A stretch of 64,000 nt of DNA from Rostrohypoxylon terebratum (GCA_022497145.1 MU385865.1:372001-436000), one strand, 5' to 3'; numbered from the stretch's first letter, positions 32,201-41,389 are shown. Program-made: numbers and translations. The notes: a model not told the origin generated them from the sequence alone.

Positions 32201-35106
32201 GGCCTGCCGTCAAGTTTATCCTAGATATCGTTGAGGAGCAAGCAAGGGCCAAGCAAAACAGCAAATCTGCTAACAAACCAAACGAGGACGCACAACAATC
32301 ATCGGCCGCGAGTAGCACTGCGCAAACTAGCGATACGGATCCAGACATAGAATATCGTATCAACCAGATCCTAAAAGATGGCAGGAAATACGTCAACGCT
32401 GATGGACACGCCGGTTCCGAAGGACCTGCCAGCACCAACATGGAAGATATTACTAGCGGCATTGCAGAAGATTTTGCTCCCCAAAATTCGTACCACGTCC
32501 GGCTCATCGCACCCCAAATCCAGCTCCAGAGTGAGAAGAATAGAAAGCATGTTGTGCTCATTACTGGAAAGGGAATGGAACTTAAAGTGGTCGAAGTCAT
32601 GGAGAAAGCTAGGCTATTTGATCAAGTCAGTGGTCTAGTCCAGCGACGTTTCCTGCTTCAAATGGACAGCGCGCAATTCTTCGTGACCCACCAAAAATGG
32701 TTTTCTGGCCCGTTGCTATCAATGTATTCAGGAAATACATATGGGACGCCTGCGAATACGTCGTGGCCGCCTTGGGTGCCCATGGAAGTCATGTACGATT
32801 TCAAGGCAGATCCATTCGGCTTCAAACGGGTTGTCCAGAAAACATCTGCGATGCTGAGATATGACAAGTTCAACACACTCCGTTTGAAGTATAACGACGA
32901 GGTCAATACCGAGGCCAATCCACTAACAGTAGAGAGCACTGAGAGTAGGATGGATAACCTCTGGGTAGAATTTCCTCAATTGAGGGCTCTTTGCAACTCA
33001 TCTCAGTATTACGCCGTATACGTCATCGTTCTCGATCTTCTAATGTACAGCGAACCTCTAGAGAAGACGAGAAACGAAAGGCTAGAGAAAATTATCTTGG
33101 CATCGGACTTCAGCGACCTCCGAGGAACTCCGGAAATGGTCACCAAATTACAAGAACGTATTCGGCAACTGGAAGACATAAAGGCCCATTTCCAAATCCA
33201 TTCTAAGTATTTAGATAGGAAGGGATGGCAAGATAGGCTGCTTCTCGAGCGTGACCTCGCTGCCTGCGAAGACGAGCTGTTTTTTATGATGAAGGCGATC
33301 ACCACCTCACAGCGCAAGTCCAATAATGCTTCACAGAGCAATGCATTATTGAGGTGGACAATCGCGGCCAAAGAGCTCGTCTGGCATCTCATTCAGGACA
33401 ATAATAACCCCCTCGTCGAATTACAGCTGCGAGATGTTGAATACGACCGAACAGATAACTCGGATGGATCCCATATCAATTTGATGCAAGTGGGCAAGGT
33501 GCTAGGCTTGAATCTAATGCCAGATGCGATTTATCCAGAAATGGTTGCGCCCTTCTTCGAGGATCAGAAGGCCGCCTCCGCCGATCTGGAGGGCAATCAG
33601 ATGATTCGCGTTTATTGGCGTATGCTGGAAGCTATTGCAGGTATACCAGTGATGGACCACTTCGAAGTGAATCTCTTCCCAATGAAGATTCAGCTAGAGC
33701 ACGAAGTAGGAAGGAAACTTTTCGAATATATCTTCCCAGGCCTAGATGAAGAGAATCCGGATGAACAGACCGATTCGCCGTCTGCTTCGAAGTCAATATT
33801 CACTGCCGAGCCAGAGGAAGAAGACCCGCAAGACGACTCCGTGTCTGGCTCTAGTAGGCTAGGGACTGCGGCATCTGACAAGGAACCTACTTTCTCCACG
33901 CGCGCCGGATCTTTAGAGCTTCGTCTTCGTCCTACCCTTACCTTCGACCCTCGCCCCAACGACGAGAGCAGCCAGAACTCCAAAGCTCCCAGTGTCTACT
34001 CGGGCGAGGGAACTAGCGTTTTCCGGTTCTTCGGCGCCAAGACAGCGACGAAGAAGCCCTCGTACGAGTCATTGCAATCTGCCAATACTTCCCAACAAAA
34101 ACCAGTTGTCAGTCGGGCCGCGACAATGGGGGTTGCTGGTGAAAGCAAGAAGGGCGGCCGGTTTAATCTCACCCGAAAAACCACCAGCTCTGACGACAAG
34201 CCTTCCGACGACTTGACGAAGATGGTCACACGTGCTTCGAATTATACGACCTTTGCATATATCAAGCTGCCATCAGTCGTCCTCTGCCTTAGCTACAAGG
34301 GTAAGAGCGATCGGAATATTGAAGACGTGCACGACTTTGTTTTCCGACTACCGACGATCGAATATCGCAACAAAACCTGGTCCAATCTTGACTTGGCCCT
34401 GGCCTTCAAAGGCCGCGTGGTCAAGGCTCTCATCTCTCACACGGGAGCTATCATCAGCAACAAATTTAAGCATCGGCCCAACACTGCTCAGCAAGGCAAG
34501 CTTCGTGAATTAGCTACTAGCAATGTCCTTCTTGCCACGCCGTCCGCATCCAACAATGGTGACAATAGTGATGATTCGTCAAGTTTGTATGGAACGAGTC
34601 CGGTGGATTATTCGAGGTCGCCGCCAAGAAGCATAAGAAGCGCACATTCAAACATTCCAGCACCTCAGCGATCAAATAGCCGGAGCTCTAGTATCGCATC
34701 GTCTCGCTCATACAATCGCAAGGCTTCGAACAGTACAAGTGCCGTAACTGGCGCAGATGCAGAAAGTAGCACTACCCGGGCAGCCCCGCCTTTGCCATCC
34801 TTTGTCAAGATGACGACGCCGCCAACTCCGATAGACGGCACCGCTACCGGTCTAGGACTCGACATACCTCGACCCAAAACCAGCGCCAGTATGCACACCG
34901 GGCATCCATTGACCCCGTTCAGGACAGGAAATACATCGACTATTTCTACTGGGTTTCCCCCCCAACAAAGAGAGAGGCGGAAGTCAATCGGGACCGGTTT
35001 CCTAAAGGGCAAGTTCACCGCGTTCACAAATCGGCTAGGCAATCGAGACAATAGCGACAGCAAGAGCACCAACGACGAGTACGAATACGAGGACGAGGGC
35101 ATGTAG
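26206..35106 (+). CDS. FMP27: Bridge-like lipid transfer protein FMP27/Hobbit family
   Basis: Giant rod-shaped protein thought to move phospholipids along a groove between the ER and the plasma membrane at contact sites. Single exon, 2966 residues. Seen: an N-terminal membrane anchor (about 5-30, LLNTTFIFGVLVVIYLSSF), then repeated beta-groove segments such as GLGLNLHRPTFSQPTWLSIV. It also has the two family signatures GFWDK (about 1395) and WPPW (about 2186). A C-terminal lipid-transfer/Golgi-body region (about 2200-2790) ends in a Ser-rich basic tail. Charged coiled-coil insertions lie at about 1065-1100 and 1850-1910. The start ATG lies in a GCCATGG context and reads straight into the membrane anchor. 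It is convergent with VPS22. An uninterrupted 8.9-kb frame is notable in a gene-dense fungal genome. Confidence 0.96.
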   Translation: MALLNTTFIFGVLVVIYLSSFVLFAVIRILSGVSIQRIGYFSLRRLAYTPKDGVKIEIRGLGLNLHRPTFSQPTWLSIVVSELTVTLDFKILEGQKKSGIDSSESESEDEKAKGPQSTNALPKNKPKRVKFEAARSATWKQLMTIKERIKKLHRNVRWIRLVDFVATDSTLNIVDAGKVQFGSFTIALDTRNRMVDRARFFFQTRSDKQRQQHSAEWIVTLRSVLFTDKGSAEAIEVLDSATLNVHGFLYDQLDGLRDAAIALKLGRVHVPYDDVRNCLERFQKSRRQYPPAYRNVESIEVSVDKVIQEIDTPGSTDQELMQTVSDSKEFVSSILRGVKEVQFAVSFVSLTKKVDAVKSAGSPLLLNASMKEVGIDLHRLDPKSPAHRMYFPSKDIAHEALAAALSISIGLDDGHGKPERVVYIPMATTTVKTTLPSKTVELSDVGSAEERNANILFANSVVTSPSVDLDPKHLPVLIALLRPQPKAPKAHVEQRHRLISRLLPKANVKFSMHEPVIRISLPPVAKTNESDDFDLIISSISSISLDLESFHSAVEDLHYSLVSSVRLQTHHLYYQTAQGSRFDLMDTESFDLKIQVSATPDVHVIASGNLQTFAVRMTRPEITKGLRQIVRQLKLDVEPDKRVGSRSQKPKKNVVRALPHWLLHFNVQVEDFSAEITGIDDDFPGHTRGVVLQMDSWSAEYRAQRLDALRQRPTSRRRTASRSFMPDAEFLKAISTPPSPRKKLQSSGDGRRLTVHTRGLEAFIVEGPEKWEVEPFVQIPRFEIALSTHSDGQGPVLHVHSHIRTILLRYSLFRHYSVGVAIMVLRQAFIRGPVPQRPAPPTSPKTPKTGFLSPPLVSPDSPIAGQMDDFPRHHKEFVTFDIKAALIQIKAEMPSDPPLMLQIYDTEAGRHRWSPPFFFSKLVRLYAGAPRMRGVWARIASIKTIRLDYRQSRRKTSTGGFHDEKMFDIVNDAMRLAVPHELIISMISDNIINVIKASEQLDHRFKTGTNEYILDKAPEGPKNVPKISLRTRILLFELEDGAFEWKLGLIYRAGRVEQLQRLAREEAYQVKVKKIHEEEMRKESERIRNRSVMTRGRTTTSNNSWDRSKSEDGLSKFGRDERSSSEAPASRNPRYDPETIRGMSGRAHVSVQEARLKLHEHNAQSWKKRIDRNYLMAKNGMKELRGLFWGPDQIPDDLEDNEKILEVPQRPALMGTVITDLHVLIDKPSFPIHKLPDFLHSVGKGMPKDMKYSLLVPMNVQINMGEVRVNLRDYPLPLLHVPAIKSGQSSKLAALSLKTDFVIAEEFRGNESTRRIKVQITPPSSLEPGMPTGSFAIDVRRTIGPVKSYSDMNIDINTAHPTRITWGPSYQPAIQDMMMVIESFTKPQLDPSENVGFWDKIRLNFHSRLRASWKGDGDVHLALKGTRDPYNVTGNGAGFLMCWRNNVKWDVHTDDDPKKFMVVDSGEYVLAIPDYSHQAREESRRVGEDDSVRSENSFKSGASFKKVVMKVSGNVQWMAGLVFEQAIEDGKRNFDFKPHYEVVLKAPQHAKPESDSLPYDAFRGFRSEHIHLSLAIRAPVDRNWSTSEAQLSRSYNTVHLTPRFFTHFFAWWSLFSGPMSLPVRQGTLWPGREKNSKKFGRHLGTIKYNLLLAPLFLSHVYKHKDVEDNSENTVSATGIKVRFDSFMLDIHQRREEFNTRDMGHKTNGRTTGMKIHAAQLDLVSADVRAVSASMRGTTTEAIKKNSVATLMTQQENDSTNISHFNIPDEDYSWVDMDDFVELDWILPSEPNPDTRILPLAYAPRVTYFRQTDIGGTIDGDPDRTSPFGHEPTHLCIMSQDDDPRRVQYDLIQSRLEQLQTQITTNARNILDAKMRMIEDNGNNPDIKAEFDMLSKHAYVLKDKLAFMGNMLEQVAIKTSQDAQRAQDDSGSTSHESREWIDTGDGKVQVPSGTEFASDFKNRFVVHNIQLKWNNLLRNIILRYSHQVSQRRGFVYYLSRPAVKFILDIVEEQARAKQNSKSANKPNEDAQQSSAASSTAQTSDTDPDIEYRINQILKDGRKYVNADGHAGSEGPASTNMEDITSGIAEDFAPQNSYHVRLIAPQIQLQSEKNRKHVVLITGKGMELKVVEVMEKARLFDQVSGLVQRRFLLQMDSAQFFVTHQKWFSGPLLSMYSGNTYGTPANTSWPPWVPMEVMYDFKADPFGFKRVVQKTSAMLRYDKFNTLRLKYNDEVNTEANPLTVESTESRMDNLWVEFPQLRALCNSSQYYAVYVIVLDLLMYSEPLEKTRNERLEKIILASDFSDLRGTPEMVTKLQERIRQLEDIKAHFQIHSKYLDRKGWQDRLLLERDLAACEDELFFMMKAITTSQRKSNNASQSNALLRWTIAAKELVWHLIQDNNNPLVELQLRDVEYDRTDNSDGSHINLMQVGKVLGLNLMPDAIYPEMVAPFFEDQKAASADLEGNQMIRVYWRMLEAIAGIPVMDHFEVNLFPMKIQLEHEVGRKLFEYIFPGLDEENPDEQTDSPSASKSIFTAEPEEEDPQDDSVSGSSRLGTAASDKEPTFSTRAGSLELRLRPTLTFDPRPNDESSQNSKAPSVYSGEGTSVFRFFGAKTATKKPSYESLQSANTSQQKPVVSRAATMGVAGESKKGGRFNLTRKTTSSDDKPSDDLTKMVTRASNYTTFAYIKLPSVVLCLSYKGKSDRNIEDVHDFVFRLPTIEYRNKTWSNLDLALAFKGRVVKALISHTGAIISNKFKHRPNTAQQGKLRELATSNVLLATPSASNNGDNSDDSSSLYGTSPVDYSRSPPRSIRSAHSNIPAPQRSNSRSSSIASSRSYNRKASNSTSAVTGADAESSTTRAAPPLPSFVKMTTPPTPIDGTATGLGLDIPRPKTSASMHTGHPLTPFRTGNTSTISTGFPPQQRERRKSIGTGFLKGKFTAFTNRLGNRDNSDSKSTNDEYEYEDEGM

Positions 35107-36043
35107 ATGGATTCGAATATCAAGTCGATCGCCGTACATATCGAGTAGACTAATTGATAATATTCCCCGGAGACGGGAAGGCGCACATGCGCCCGTGTAT
35201 AAATCGAAGGTTCTTTTTGGAGAGGATGGGTGAATTGTAGAAATAATTAGATTCCAAAGCCACGAAGGTACTCGCTTACTTCCGAGTTACCGACGTCGGC
35301 CACGGTTGCTAAACTTCTTGTCACTTTGTTCGCTTGCTATAAGTACTATAAGTTCTTGGAGTTTTGGGGGAGGCAAACGCTTGGCTAAGAGCCGGTAACC
35401 CTTCTACGGTTACGTACCTAGTACATATAGATCTTGGAATTCCCTTACCGGCGCATAGCTCGTGGTATATTTAAAGGAAAAAGTATCGCCCTCGCCCTCG
35501 CTAGCGTTGTTTTTTGTTTTTCAAGCGGGGTATAACTGAAGAAGCGGTTACAGTGGAAGCATTTGCATAGAAAGGATGGGATTCCGGTACATAAAGATAA
35601 TGGGTTTCTGATAGTGAATGAAGATTAGTTGAAATACTTTCTGGTATGCTATGCTTTCGTTTTGTCATCGCTTGTGAAAGATCATTGGTGATATTCTATA
35701 TTTCCTAGTAGGTCCACTTGCTGACTTCCTTGGCCCTCCTACACAAGATACTTGTGTAACACCAACCTCATGTTAAGCAGTGAAGATTCAAGCCATCCTA
35801 ATAACCTCTAGCTAGATAGTCTGCAAGAGACATATAGCAACCACACCTTCTTGGTCTCCCCACGCTTCCAAGTGGTATATCCTCCATATCTCCAATGTCC
35901 TAGGTTGGGTCCAAGTTCGCATGACCTCCGGTACCTAACGTCGTAATAGGTAGGGGCATATCGTCTCGGTGGCTATTATCAACAGTCCGTGTTTCGTAGC
36001 GTTAAAATCCAGATAGACTAATTTTGTCTACCATCTCAAACTC
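35107..36043. other. Convergent intergenic region, FMP27 / VPS22 3' ends
   Basis: 937 bp with 3' UTRs only as far as I can see; no reading frame of interest and no repeat beyond short TACCTA pieces. Confidence 0.5.
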
Positions 36044-36835
36044 TCATCCCCCAGCCGTAGTCGTACCGTCAACATCCAGCATAAACCCGGGGCTCCAGTA
36101 CTCCCACTCGGTAGCCTGCTTATCAACCCACAGCATGCCTTCGCCAAGGAGATCCTCAACGGCAGTCTGGGCGCGGGCCCTCGCCCAACGCAGGTTGACC
36201 ATCAACATCGAGACGCTCACGTAGCCCAAAACCTGGACAGCCTCCAACACGGCGCTCTGGTCCGTATTCAGCTCCTTGGGCACAGAGCGGATATACGGCT
36301 TGTTGCCGACGCGGATGACGGAGTAGCTCGACCCAAGCGGTTTCAGCGTCCCGACAGCGCGCAACACGTCGTCGTCCGTGATCTCCGGCGCGCCCTCCAT
36401 GCGCCCGCGGCCGAGCCTCTCCCGGATCTCCCGCACGCCGATCAAGCCGCCGTTCTCCCCGCGCGTCGCGCCGCACACCTCGACGACCTTGACCGCGAGT
36501 TCGAAGTAGAAGTCGTTCACGCTGCGCCCGAGGAGCTGCGCCCATAGGCTGCTGCCGATACCCGCGCTACCGCCCGACGAGGAAGAGGAGGAGGCGAGAG
36601 GGTCGACCCCGATCGCTGTGCACATGCGCGCGAACTGCGCGCGGAAGCTCGGGTCGGAGCGGATGTCTTTGGCGTGCGTCTGCGCGAACTGCTGCAGCAG
36701 GGAGCGGAAGACGGAGAGTTGGGTTTCGAGGGCCGCGGCGTCGCTGGTCCGCAGCGTGTTCCCGTGGGAGGCGTACTGCGCGGAGGTCAGGCGCGAGCGG
36801 TCGAAGGCTGCTAGGCCGACGCCTTTGCGGGACAT
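36044..36835 (-). CDS. VPS22: ESCRT-II subunit VPS22/SNF8
   Basis: Core subunit of ESCRT-II, which helps sort ubiquitinated membrane proteins into multivesicular bodies. Single exon, 263 residues, the usual family length. Seen: N-terminal basic helix MSRKGVGLAAFDR, the conserved helix FRSLLQQFAQTHAKDIRSDPSFRAQF (about 43-68), the segment YFELAVKVVEVC (about 110) and two winged-helix modules. The second ends with DLLGEGMLWVDKQATEWEYWSPGF. A low-complexity Ser/Gly insert (about 81-93) is unusual but short. The gene is markedly GC-rich relative to its flanks. It is divergent from RPS16. Confidence 0.95.
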   Translation of the reverse strand: MSRKGVGLAAFDRSRLTSAQYASHGNTLRTSDAAALETQLSVFRSLLQQFAQTHAKDIRSDPSFRAQFARMCTAIGVDPLASSSSSSGGSAGIGSSLWAQLLGRSVNDFYFELAVKVVEVCGATRGENGGLIGVREIRERLGRGRMEGAPEITDDDVLRAVGTLKPLGSSYSVIRVGNKPYIRSVPKELNTDQSAVLEAVQVLGYVSVSMLMVNLRWARARAQTAVEDLLGEGMLWVDKQATEWEYWSPGFMLDVDGTTTAGG

Positions 36836-37519
36836 TGTTGTTGTTTATTGGGGTGTGCCTAGCTACCCTCTTGCGTTTTGTCGTTTTGTTGTACGAGTTC
36901 CTGAGGTTGGGAATGGTGGTGATGGTGATAGGTAGGGGGAGCACGTGAACGTGGGTTGTCGCTTGGTCGACGAGGTATTCTGTGGGGAATAAAGGCTACG
37001 ATCACATTACATAGACACCTGAGCTTCAAGGAGGTGATAGAGACGATAGATATTTGAACGTTATATGAAATGAAGTTTGCATTGAGTACTGTTGCGATGT
37101 AAAACGGGAGATGCTTCCATTTACTATGTACATTGTAGGTAGTACCAGTCTCATGGTGACGTATGGTCCGAAGGGGCAGGCGACTATTGATAAGCTTCAA
37201 CTTGCTCAGGTGGGGACATGTGACTCGGGACTCAGAGCTTCTGATTACATAAGAATTGTACAGTGCCAAGTGCAAGCCCCACCGGATTTTCTTCGGCTCG
37301 TCAAACTCTCACCTTCCTACACCTGATTCCCTGAAACGTCCTTAGCGCATCTCATAATGGTATTAGCGTATTTCGAGGGCACAAACCCTTTTTCAACTTT
37401 TCGGCAAAAAATTGAGACTCTCGAAAGATCACCAATTTGACTGTACCCTCTCATTCAAGCCTAGGCACTTTCTGGTTGCGAATCCCTTCACACCCAACCT
37501 CTCACACAACATCGCAACC
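36836..37519. promoter_or_regulatory. Divergent promoter, VPS22 / RPS16
   Basis: 684 bp between outward-facing starts. On the RPS16 side an AAACCCT (telobox-like) element lies at 37383-37389, followed by pyrimidine-rich CTCTC...CCCAACCTCTCACAC just before ATG 37520, as is common in fungal ribosomal protein genes. Confidence 0.45.
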
Positions 37520-38299
37520 ATGTCTTCCAACAGCGTACAGTGCTTCGGCAAGAAGAAGACGGCTACCGCCGTCGCCCACTGCAAGGTGAGTTTATATATT
37601 GTCGCCAGCGTCCATCACCAAGGACAGAGGCGGGATGCGATGGGACCCATGTCGACGTCGACCCTATTCGCTGTCAGAAGAGGAAACACATTCAAATCAT
37701 AATGTTGGGTTACAGGAAGCTGACGAGGTCATCTTCAATTCTCTAGGCTGGCTCCGGTCTCATCAAGGTCAACGGACGACCGCTATCTCTCGTCCAGCCT
37801 GAGGTTCTCCGATTCAAGGTACGAACGATTATCTTACACGGTTCCGATATCCAATCCATCCTCAATTCTACACTCAATAAACTCCTGGGCCATTATTTCT
37901 ACCATAAGCATATATTACAAGTCTTCACCAAATACTCGAAACACATTTCGATTGAAAACAGATCGGACATATTGAAATGAGTCTCAAAGAAAACTAACAA
38001 CGCGTCAGGTCTACGAACCCCTCCTAATCATCGGCCTCGACAAGTTCGCACAGGTCGACATCCGAGTGCGCGTCACCGGTGGTGGTCACACCTCGCAAAT
38101 CTACGCCATCCGCCAGGCCATCGCCAAGGCCCTCATCGCCTACTACCAGAAGTTCGTCGACGAGCACTCCAAGAACATGCTCAAGCAGGCCCTCGTCCAA
38201 TACGACCGTACCCTCCTCGTCGCCGACAACCGTCGGTGCGAGCCCAAGAAGTTCGGCGGTCCAGGTGCCCGCGCCCGCTACCAAAAATCCTACCGTTAA
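37520..38299 (+). CDS. rps16: 40S ribosomal protein S16 (uS9)
   Basis: Cytosolic small-subunit protein whose C-terminal tail reaches the P-site tRNA. Exons 37520-37585, 37747-37818 and 38009-38299, all phase 0; 142 residues, the family norm. Seen: VQCFGKKKTATAVAHCK, AGSGLIKVNGRPLSLVQPE, VRVTGGGHTSQIYAIRQAIA and the invariant tail ending in ARARYQKSYR. Introns are 161 and 190 nt, long for this window, as often in ribosomal protein genes. Exon 3 is rich in GC-ending codons, typical of very high expression. I looked for box C/D snoRNA signatures in both introns and found none convincing. Confidence 0.98.
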
Positions 38300-38754
38300 A
38301 CCCGATTTTCCGCTCTCTACCTCTGCTGGAGTTTGGGGATGGCGTGCCTTGTACGTACGGAAAGGTCAGGAAAATTTTTTGCGGTGGACGAAGGGGAGGA
38401 AAGAAAGAGAGAGAGAGAAAAAGAAAACCAGCCACGGGAAACAGCTGGCGCTTCTTTTTTTTCTTTTCTTTTACACAGCCTGGTTTTCCCCTGTTTGCGC
38501 AACGAATTCGGGAAGCCGGCTCATGGCGGTTGGTCGGAAACCTCTGGAGTCTCGAGAAAAAGGGAAATCCTCTTGCGAGGGCCATCTCTGCTGTTAGTGC
38601 TAGGATGCCTTCGAACTCTCTATTATCAATGCATTTGCATGGCCTGGTTGTAAAGGGATTAGGCGAACGAAATGATAAATTCTTCTAAAATTATATCTGT
38701 GCTGGTCTAATTTTTTCGTGATATGATGTAGGCCAGGTGATGATATACCATCGT

Positions 38755-38778
38755 GGAGCGTAAAAACGCTTACGCTCC
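38755..38778. repeat. Inverted repeat, 9-bp arms, 6-nt loop
   Basis: GGAGCGTAA and TTACGCTCC flank AAACGC. It lies between two converging genes. Function unknown. Confidence 0.75.
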
Positions 38779-39011
38779 GTCGACGGCAAAGCTATGATGA
38801 ATAAGGTCTATCTTCCAATATGTGGGTACTGAGTAGGTACCTATCCATGATGAAGAAACTGAGGCAGTACTACACACTGCCACACAGAACACCGCAGACC
38901 GACAGCAGGGTCTACTAGAGCATCGTCCCATAACCCAAGTCATATCGAATATCACAGTAAAAGTCACCATATCGAACCGAGCTATCGTAAATGATTAACC
39001 ATCGATTATAC

Positions 39012-39028
39012 TACCTAGGTCCTAGGTA
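39012..39028. repeat. CCTAGG-type palindromic repeat, copy 5
   Basis: TACCTAGGTCCTAGGTA, a shortened member with two CCTAGG cores, located between RPS16 and AAR2. Confidence 0.6.
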
Positions 39029-39602
39029 CACGAAAGGAATAAACCTATGCCTAGTGGCATACCCTTCTACCAAGCAAGGCTCAATCGTAACTATAACCAG
39101 AGCCAAGTTCCCATTCATACTATACGTGGCGAGGCGGTTCCCATTCCGCCTCTTTCCTTCGTTCTCTCAGAAGAAGCCCCTGTCTCCATCAATATTAAGT
39201 AAGAAGAAGAAGAAGGGTCTATAGTAATGGATTAATTATACAACAGGGAGGCATAACCAAGCCACCAAGACAGGGAAGGATGAACACCAAGGATGTGGGG
39301 GAGACGTGTGTGGAAGAGTTCAAAATTATTATAGCGTAATGTTGTGCAGTGAATAGAAGAGAGGGGCTTCAGCTCCAACATTGCCTCGTCCGAAGGCTCT
39401 CGAGCGTTTATCGCGAGGAAGAGAGGTCTAATGGTGATGCTCTCTAGTGTGGTGTGTAAAAGAATCAAGTATAAAAAGTATTAAAGTCGTGCGTGAGCTT
39501 CGTTCGTTTAATCGACCGATGTATCCATTCCGCCTCCCGGGCTAGCCATTCCATCATATCCCATTTCGTTCCATACCAAACCAGGCCAGGCCACAGAACA
39601 CC

Positions 39603-41291
39603 TCACTTCTCCCACGAAATCAACCCAGTCTCCCTCCCCCCCTCATCGACCTCAACAACCACAGGCGCGAACTCGCCCCTCTCATCCTCGTCCTCGAAAT
39701 CCGACATCTCCGCCTCGACTTCTTCCCCATCCTCCAGCGTCAACGTACCAGCTCTTACATACTGGCCCCGGAGATCCCACCCACGTTTCCAAAGCCAAGA
39801 TTCGAGCGCGGAGAACGCTTCGCCGGCTCTATACTGCTCAGACGAAATTCGGTCGCCGAGCGCGAGTAGACGTTCATCGAGGCGCGCTTTGTACGTGACC
39901 AGCGCGCGCTGCAGCTTGCGGGATTGCTCGGGCATCATATCGAGGATGTCGCCTTCGAGGTACTGGTCATTGTACACGAGTTGCGCGTGGAAGGCTTGGA
40001 TGAGGTGGAGGGCGAGGGAGGGGCGTTGGATGACGAGGTCAAAGCAGCGGAATATGACGCGGTTCGTTAGGAACCACCATTGCTCCAGGCACGAGAAGTT
40101 GCCTAGGTGCATGCCGGTTAGGAAGGTGATGGATAGCTCACCGACGAGGTCGTCGAGACGGTGATCTTCGGAGCTGTCTTCTAGCGTGGAGATCACGAAG
40201 GGGGTGGGGTCGAGGGCTTGCTGGGTGCGTTCGCTTCCTTGCGCTGCGGGGTCGATCAGAGGCGCGTTCATGGGGAAGGTAAATCGGAGTGGCGGTTTTC
40301 CGGTGGCGTAGAGGCGTGCCTCCTTAGCCATTCCTGTGTCCCCGGCAACTTGATCCAAGGTGGTGACCTGCCAGCTTTTCTGCGTCGAGCCCATTATTCG
40401 ATTCAGCAAGCCAGGATGAATTGCCCATGTCAATTGGTTCCATATCGTCTCGTGGGCCAAAAATGAAGGCAGATCACTTTCGTGATTAGGCGGCGTGAGG
40501 CGAACGCCAGACGCAACGGCGCGGAATTGATAGGGCGAAAGACTCTCAAATGCCTCTTTTAACCGTTCCATTTGGAAACGCTCCTCCGCATGGCTTGCAG
40601 GCTCGCCTAGGACTTCGTTGAAATTGTCCCATTGTTTGACGTATACCTCGGATTGCTCCCACTCCTCTCGCTCGGGTGTGACAATCCAATATGCGCTGCG
40701 CGATGACGTCGCTTCAGATGGTGCGACCCAGATGAGATGCACCCCGGGCGGGATTTCGCGAAAGCCCGGGAATGACCTTTTTGTTGAGAAGGACATTCTG
40801 TCACAGCCGACTGTGAAATTCGGCGGTAAGTCATCCAGGATGAAGACATCGCCGCCTGTAGGAAAAGCGTCCTTATGCTTGGGCTCAAGATCGGTTAGAG
40901 ATTCCATGACGGTATCTAGGTCTAAGGACCTCTCCGGGGTCCTCCTAGACCCTATGAGTCGAAGGGATCCTAGAGGGTAAGCACCCAATGCTACGACAGA
41001 CTCGACGGATTTGGTGCGGTCAGGGAGACATGGTCTCGTTAAATTTGCAGCTGACCTGGGATTGGAGGTGGAGGTAGACTTGGAGTTGATAGGTGACAAA
41101 CGAGCTGTGGTAGAAAAAGGATCTAGAGGACCTGTAGCTGGGCGTGGATAGATCGGGTTCGGGGCCTTCACCCCACTATTATTAGTATTATTATTATCAC
41201 CGCTATTCCCCGATCTTGATTTGACAACCTGAAGATCCCTGTCGGAGACCGAGGCGGCTGATGCACCTTCGGCAGACAGCATGTTCCTCAT
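39603..41291 (-). CDS. AAR2: U5 snRNP assembly factor AAR2
   Basis: Binds Prp8 during cytoplasmic assembly of the U5 snRNP and is later replaced by Brr2, so it supports pre-mRNA splicing. Single exon, 562 residues; longer than yeast Aar2 (355) because of a disordered N-terminus of about 150 residues rich in Ser and Asn. The core starts at GGDVFILDDLPPNFTVGCD, with the diagnostic FREIPPGVHLIWVAP and SAYWIVTPEREEWEQS. The C-terminal helical domain includes GELSITFLTGMHLGNFSCLEQW. The tail is acidic. ATG 41291 (ACCATGAGG) is used; a second ATG lies three codons later. The same window carries two twin introns, which are demanding splicing substrates, but no direct link is implied. Confidence 0.94.
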   Translation of the reverse strand: MRNMLSAEGASAASVSDRDLQVVKSRSGNSGDNNNTNNSGVKAPNPIYPRPATGPLDPFSTTARLSPINSKSTSTSNPRSAANLTRPCLPDRTKSVESVVALGAYPLGSLRLIGSRRTPERSLDLDTVMESLTDLEPKHKDAFPTGGDVFILDDLPPNFTVGCDRMSFSTKRSFPGFREIPPGVHLIWVAPSEATSSRSAYWIVTPEREEWEQSEVYVKQWDNFNEVLGEPASHAEERFQMERLKEAFESLSPYQFRAVASGVRLTPPNHESDLPSFLAHETIWNQLTWAIHPGLLNRIMGSTQKSWQVTTLDQVAGDTGMAKEARLYATGKPPLRFTFPMNAPLIDPAAQGSERTQQALDPTPFVISTLEDSSEDHRLDDLVGELSITFLTGMHLGNFSCLEQWWFLTNRVIFRCFDLVIQRPSLALHLIQAFHAQLVYNDQYLEGDILDMMPEQSRKLQRALVTYKARLDERLLALGDRISSEQYRAGEAFSALESWLWKRGWDLRGQYVRAGTLTLEDGEEVEAEMSDFEDEDERGEFAPVVVEVDEGGRETGLISWEK

Positions 41292-41366
41292 GGTGAGGCG
41301 ATAACGAAGGCGTCTTTGGTTTCCAAGCAGGTTGTTAACTGGTTCGTTTCGAGAGCAGTAAGTTGG

Positions 41367-41389
41367 TTTTTTTTTTTTTTAAAAAAAAA
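41367..41389. promoter_or_regulatory. Poly(dT)14-poly(dA)9 tract upstream of AAR2
   Basis: Fourteen T then nine A, 76 bp before the AAR2 start. Such tracts exclude nucleosomes in fungal promoters; the role here is inferred. Confidence 0.45.

Larger units (their letters stand above)
38300..39602. other. Convergent intergenic region, RPS16 / AAR2 3' ends
   Basis: 1.3 kb. A polypurine tract (about 38390-38428, GAAGGGGAGGAAAGAAAGAG and on) is followed by a polypyrimidine tract (about 38453-38472), which could pair in the RPS16 3' UTR. A hairpin lies at 38755-38778 and a CCTAGG-family repeat at 39012-39028. No gene seen. Confidence 0.5.

Noticed and set aside
37586..38008. Intronic box C/D snoRNA in RPS16
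   Set aside because: No RUGAUGA plus CUGA pair at suitable spacing with a terminal stem in either intron.
38755..38778. Rho-independent-type terminator
   Set aside because: This is a eukaryotic genome, and the hairpin lacks a role in Pol II termination; kept only as an inverted repeat.
39493..40164. 223-codon plus-strand protein
   Set aside because: It is the antisense shadow of the AAR2 C-terminal coding region.
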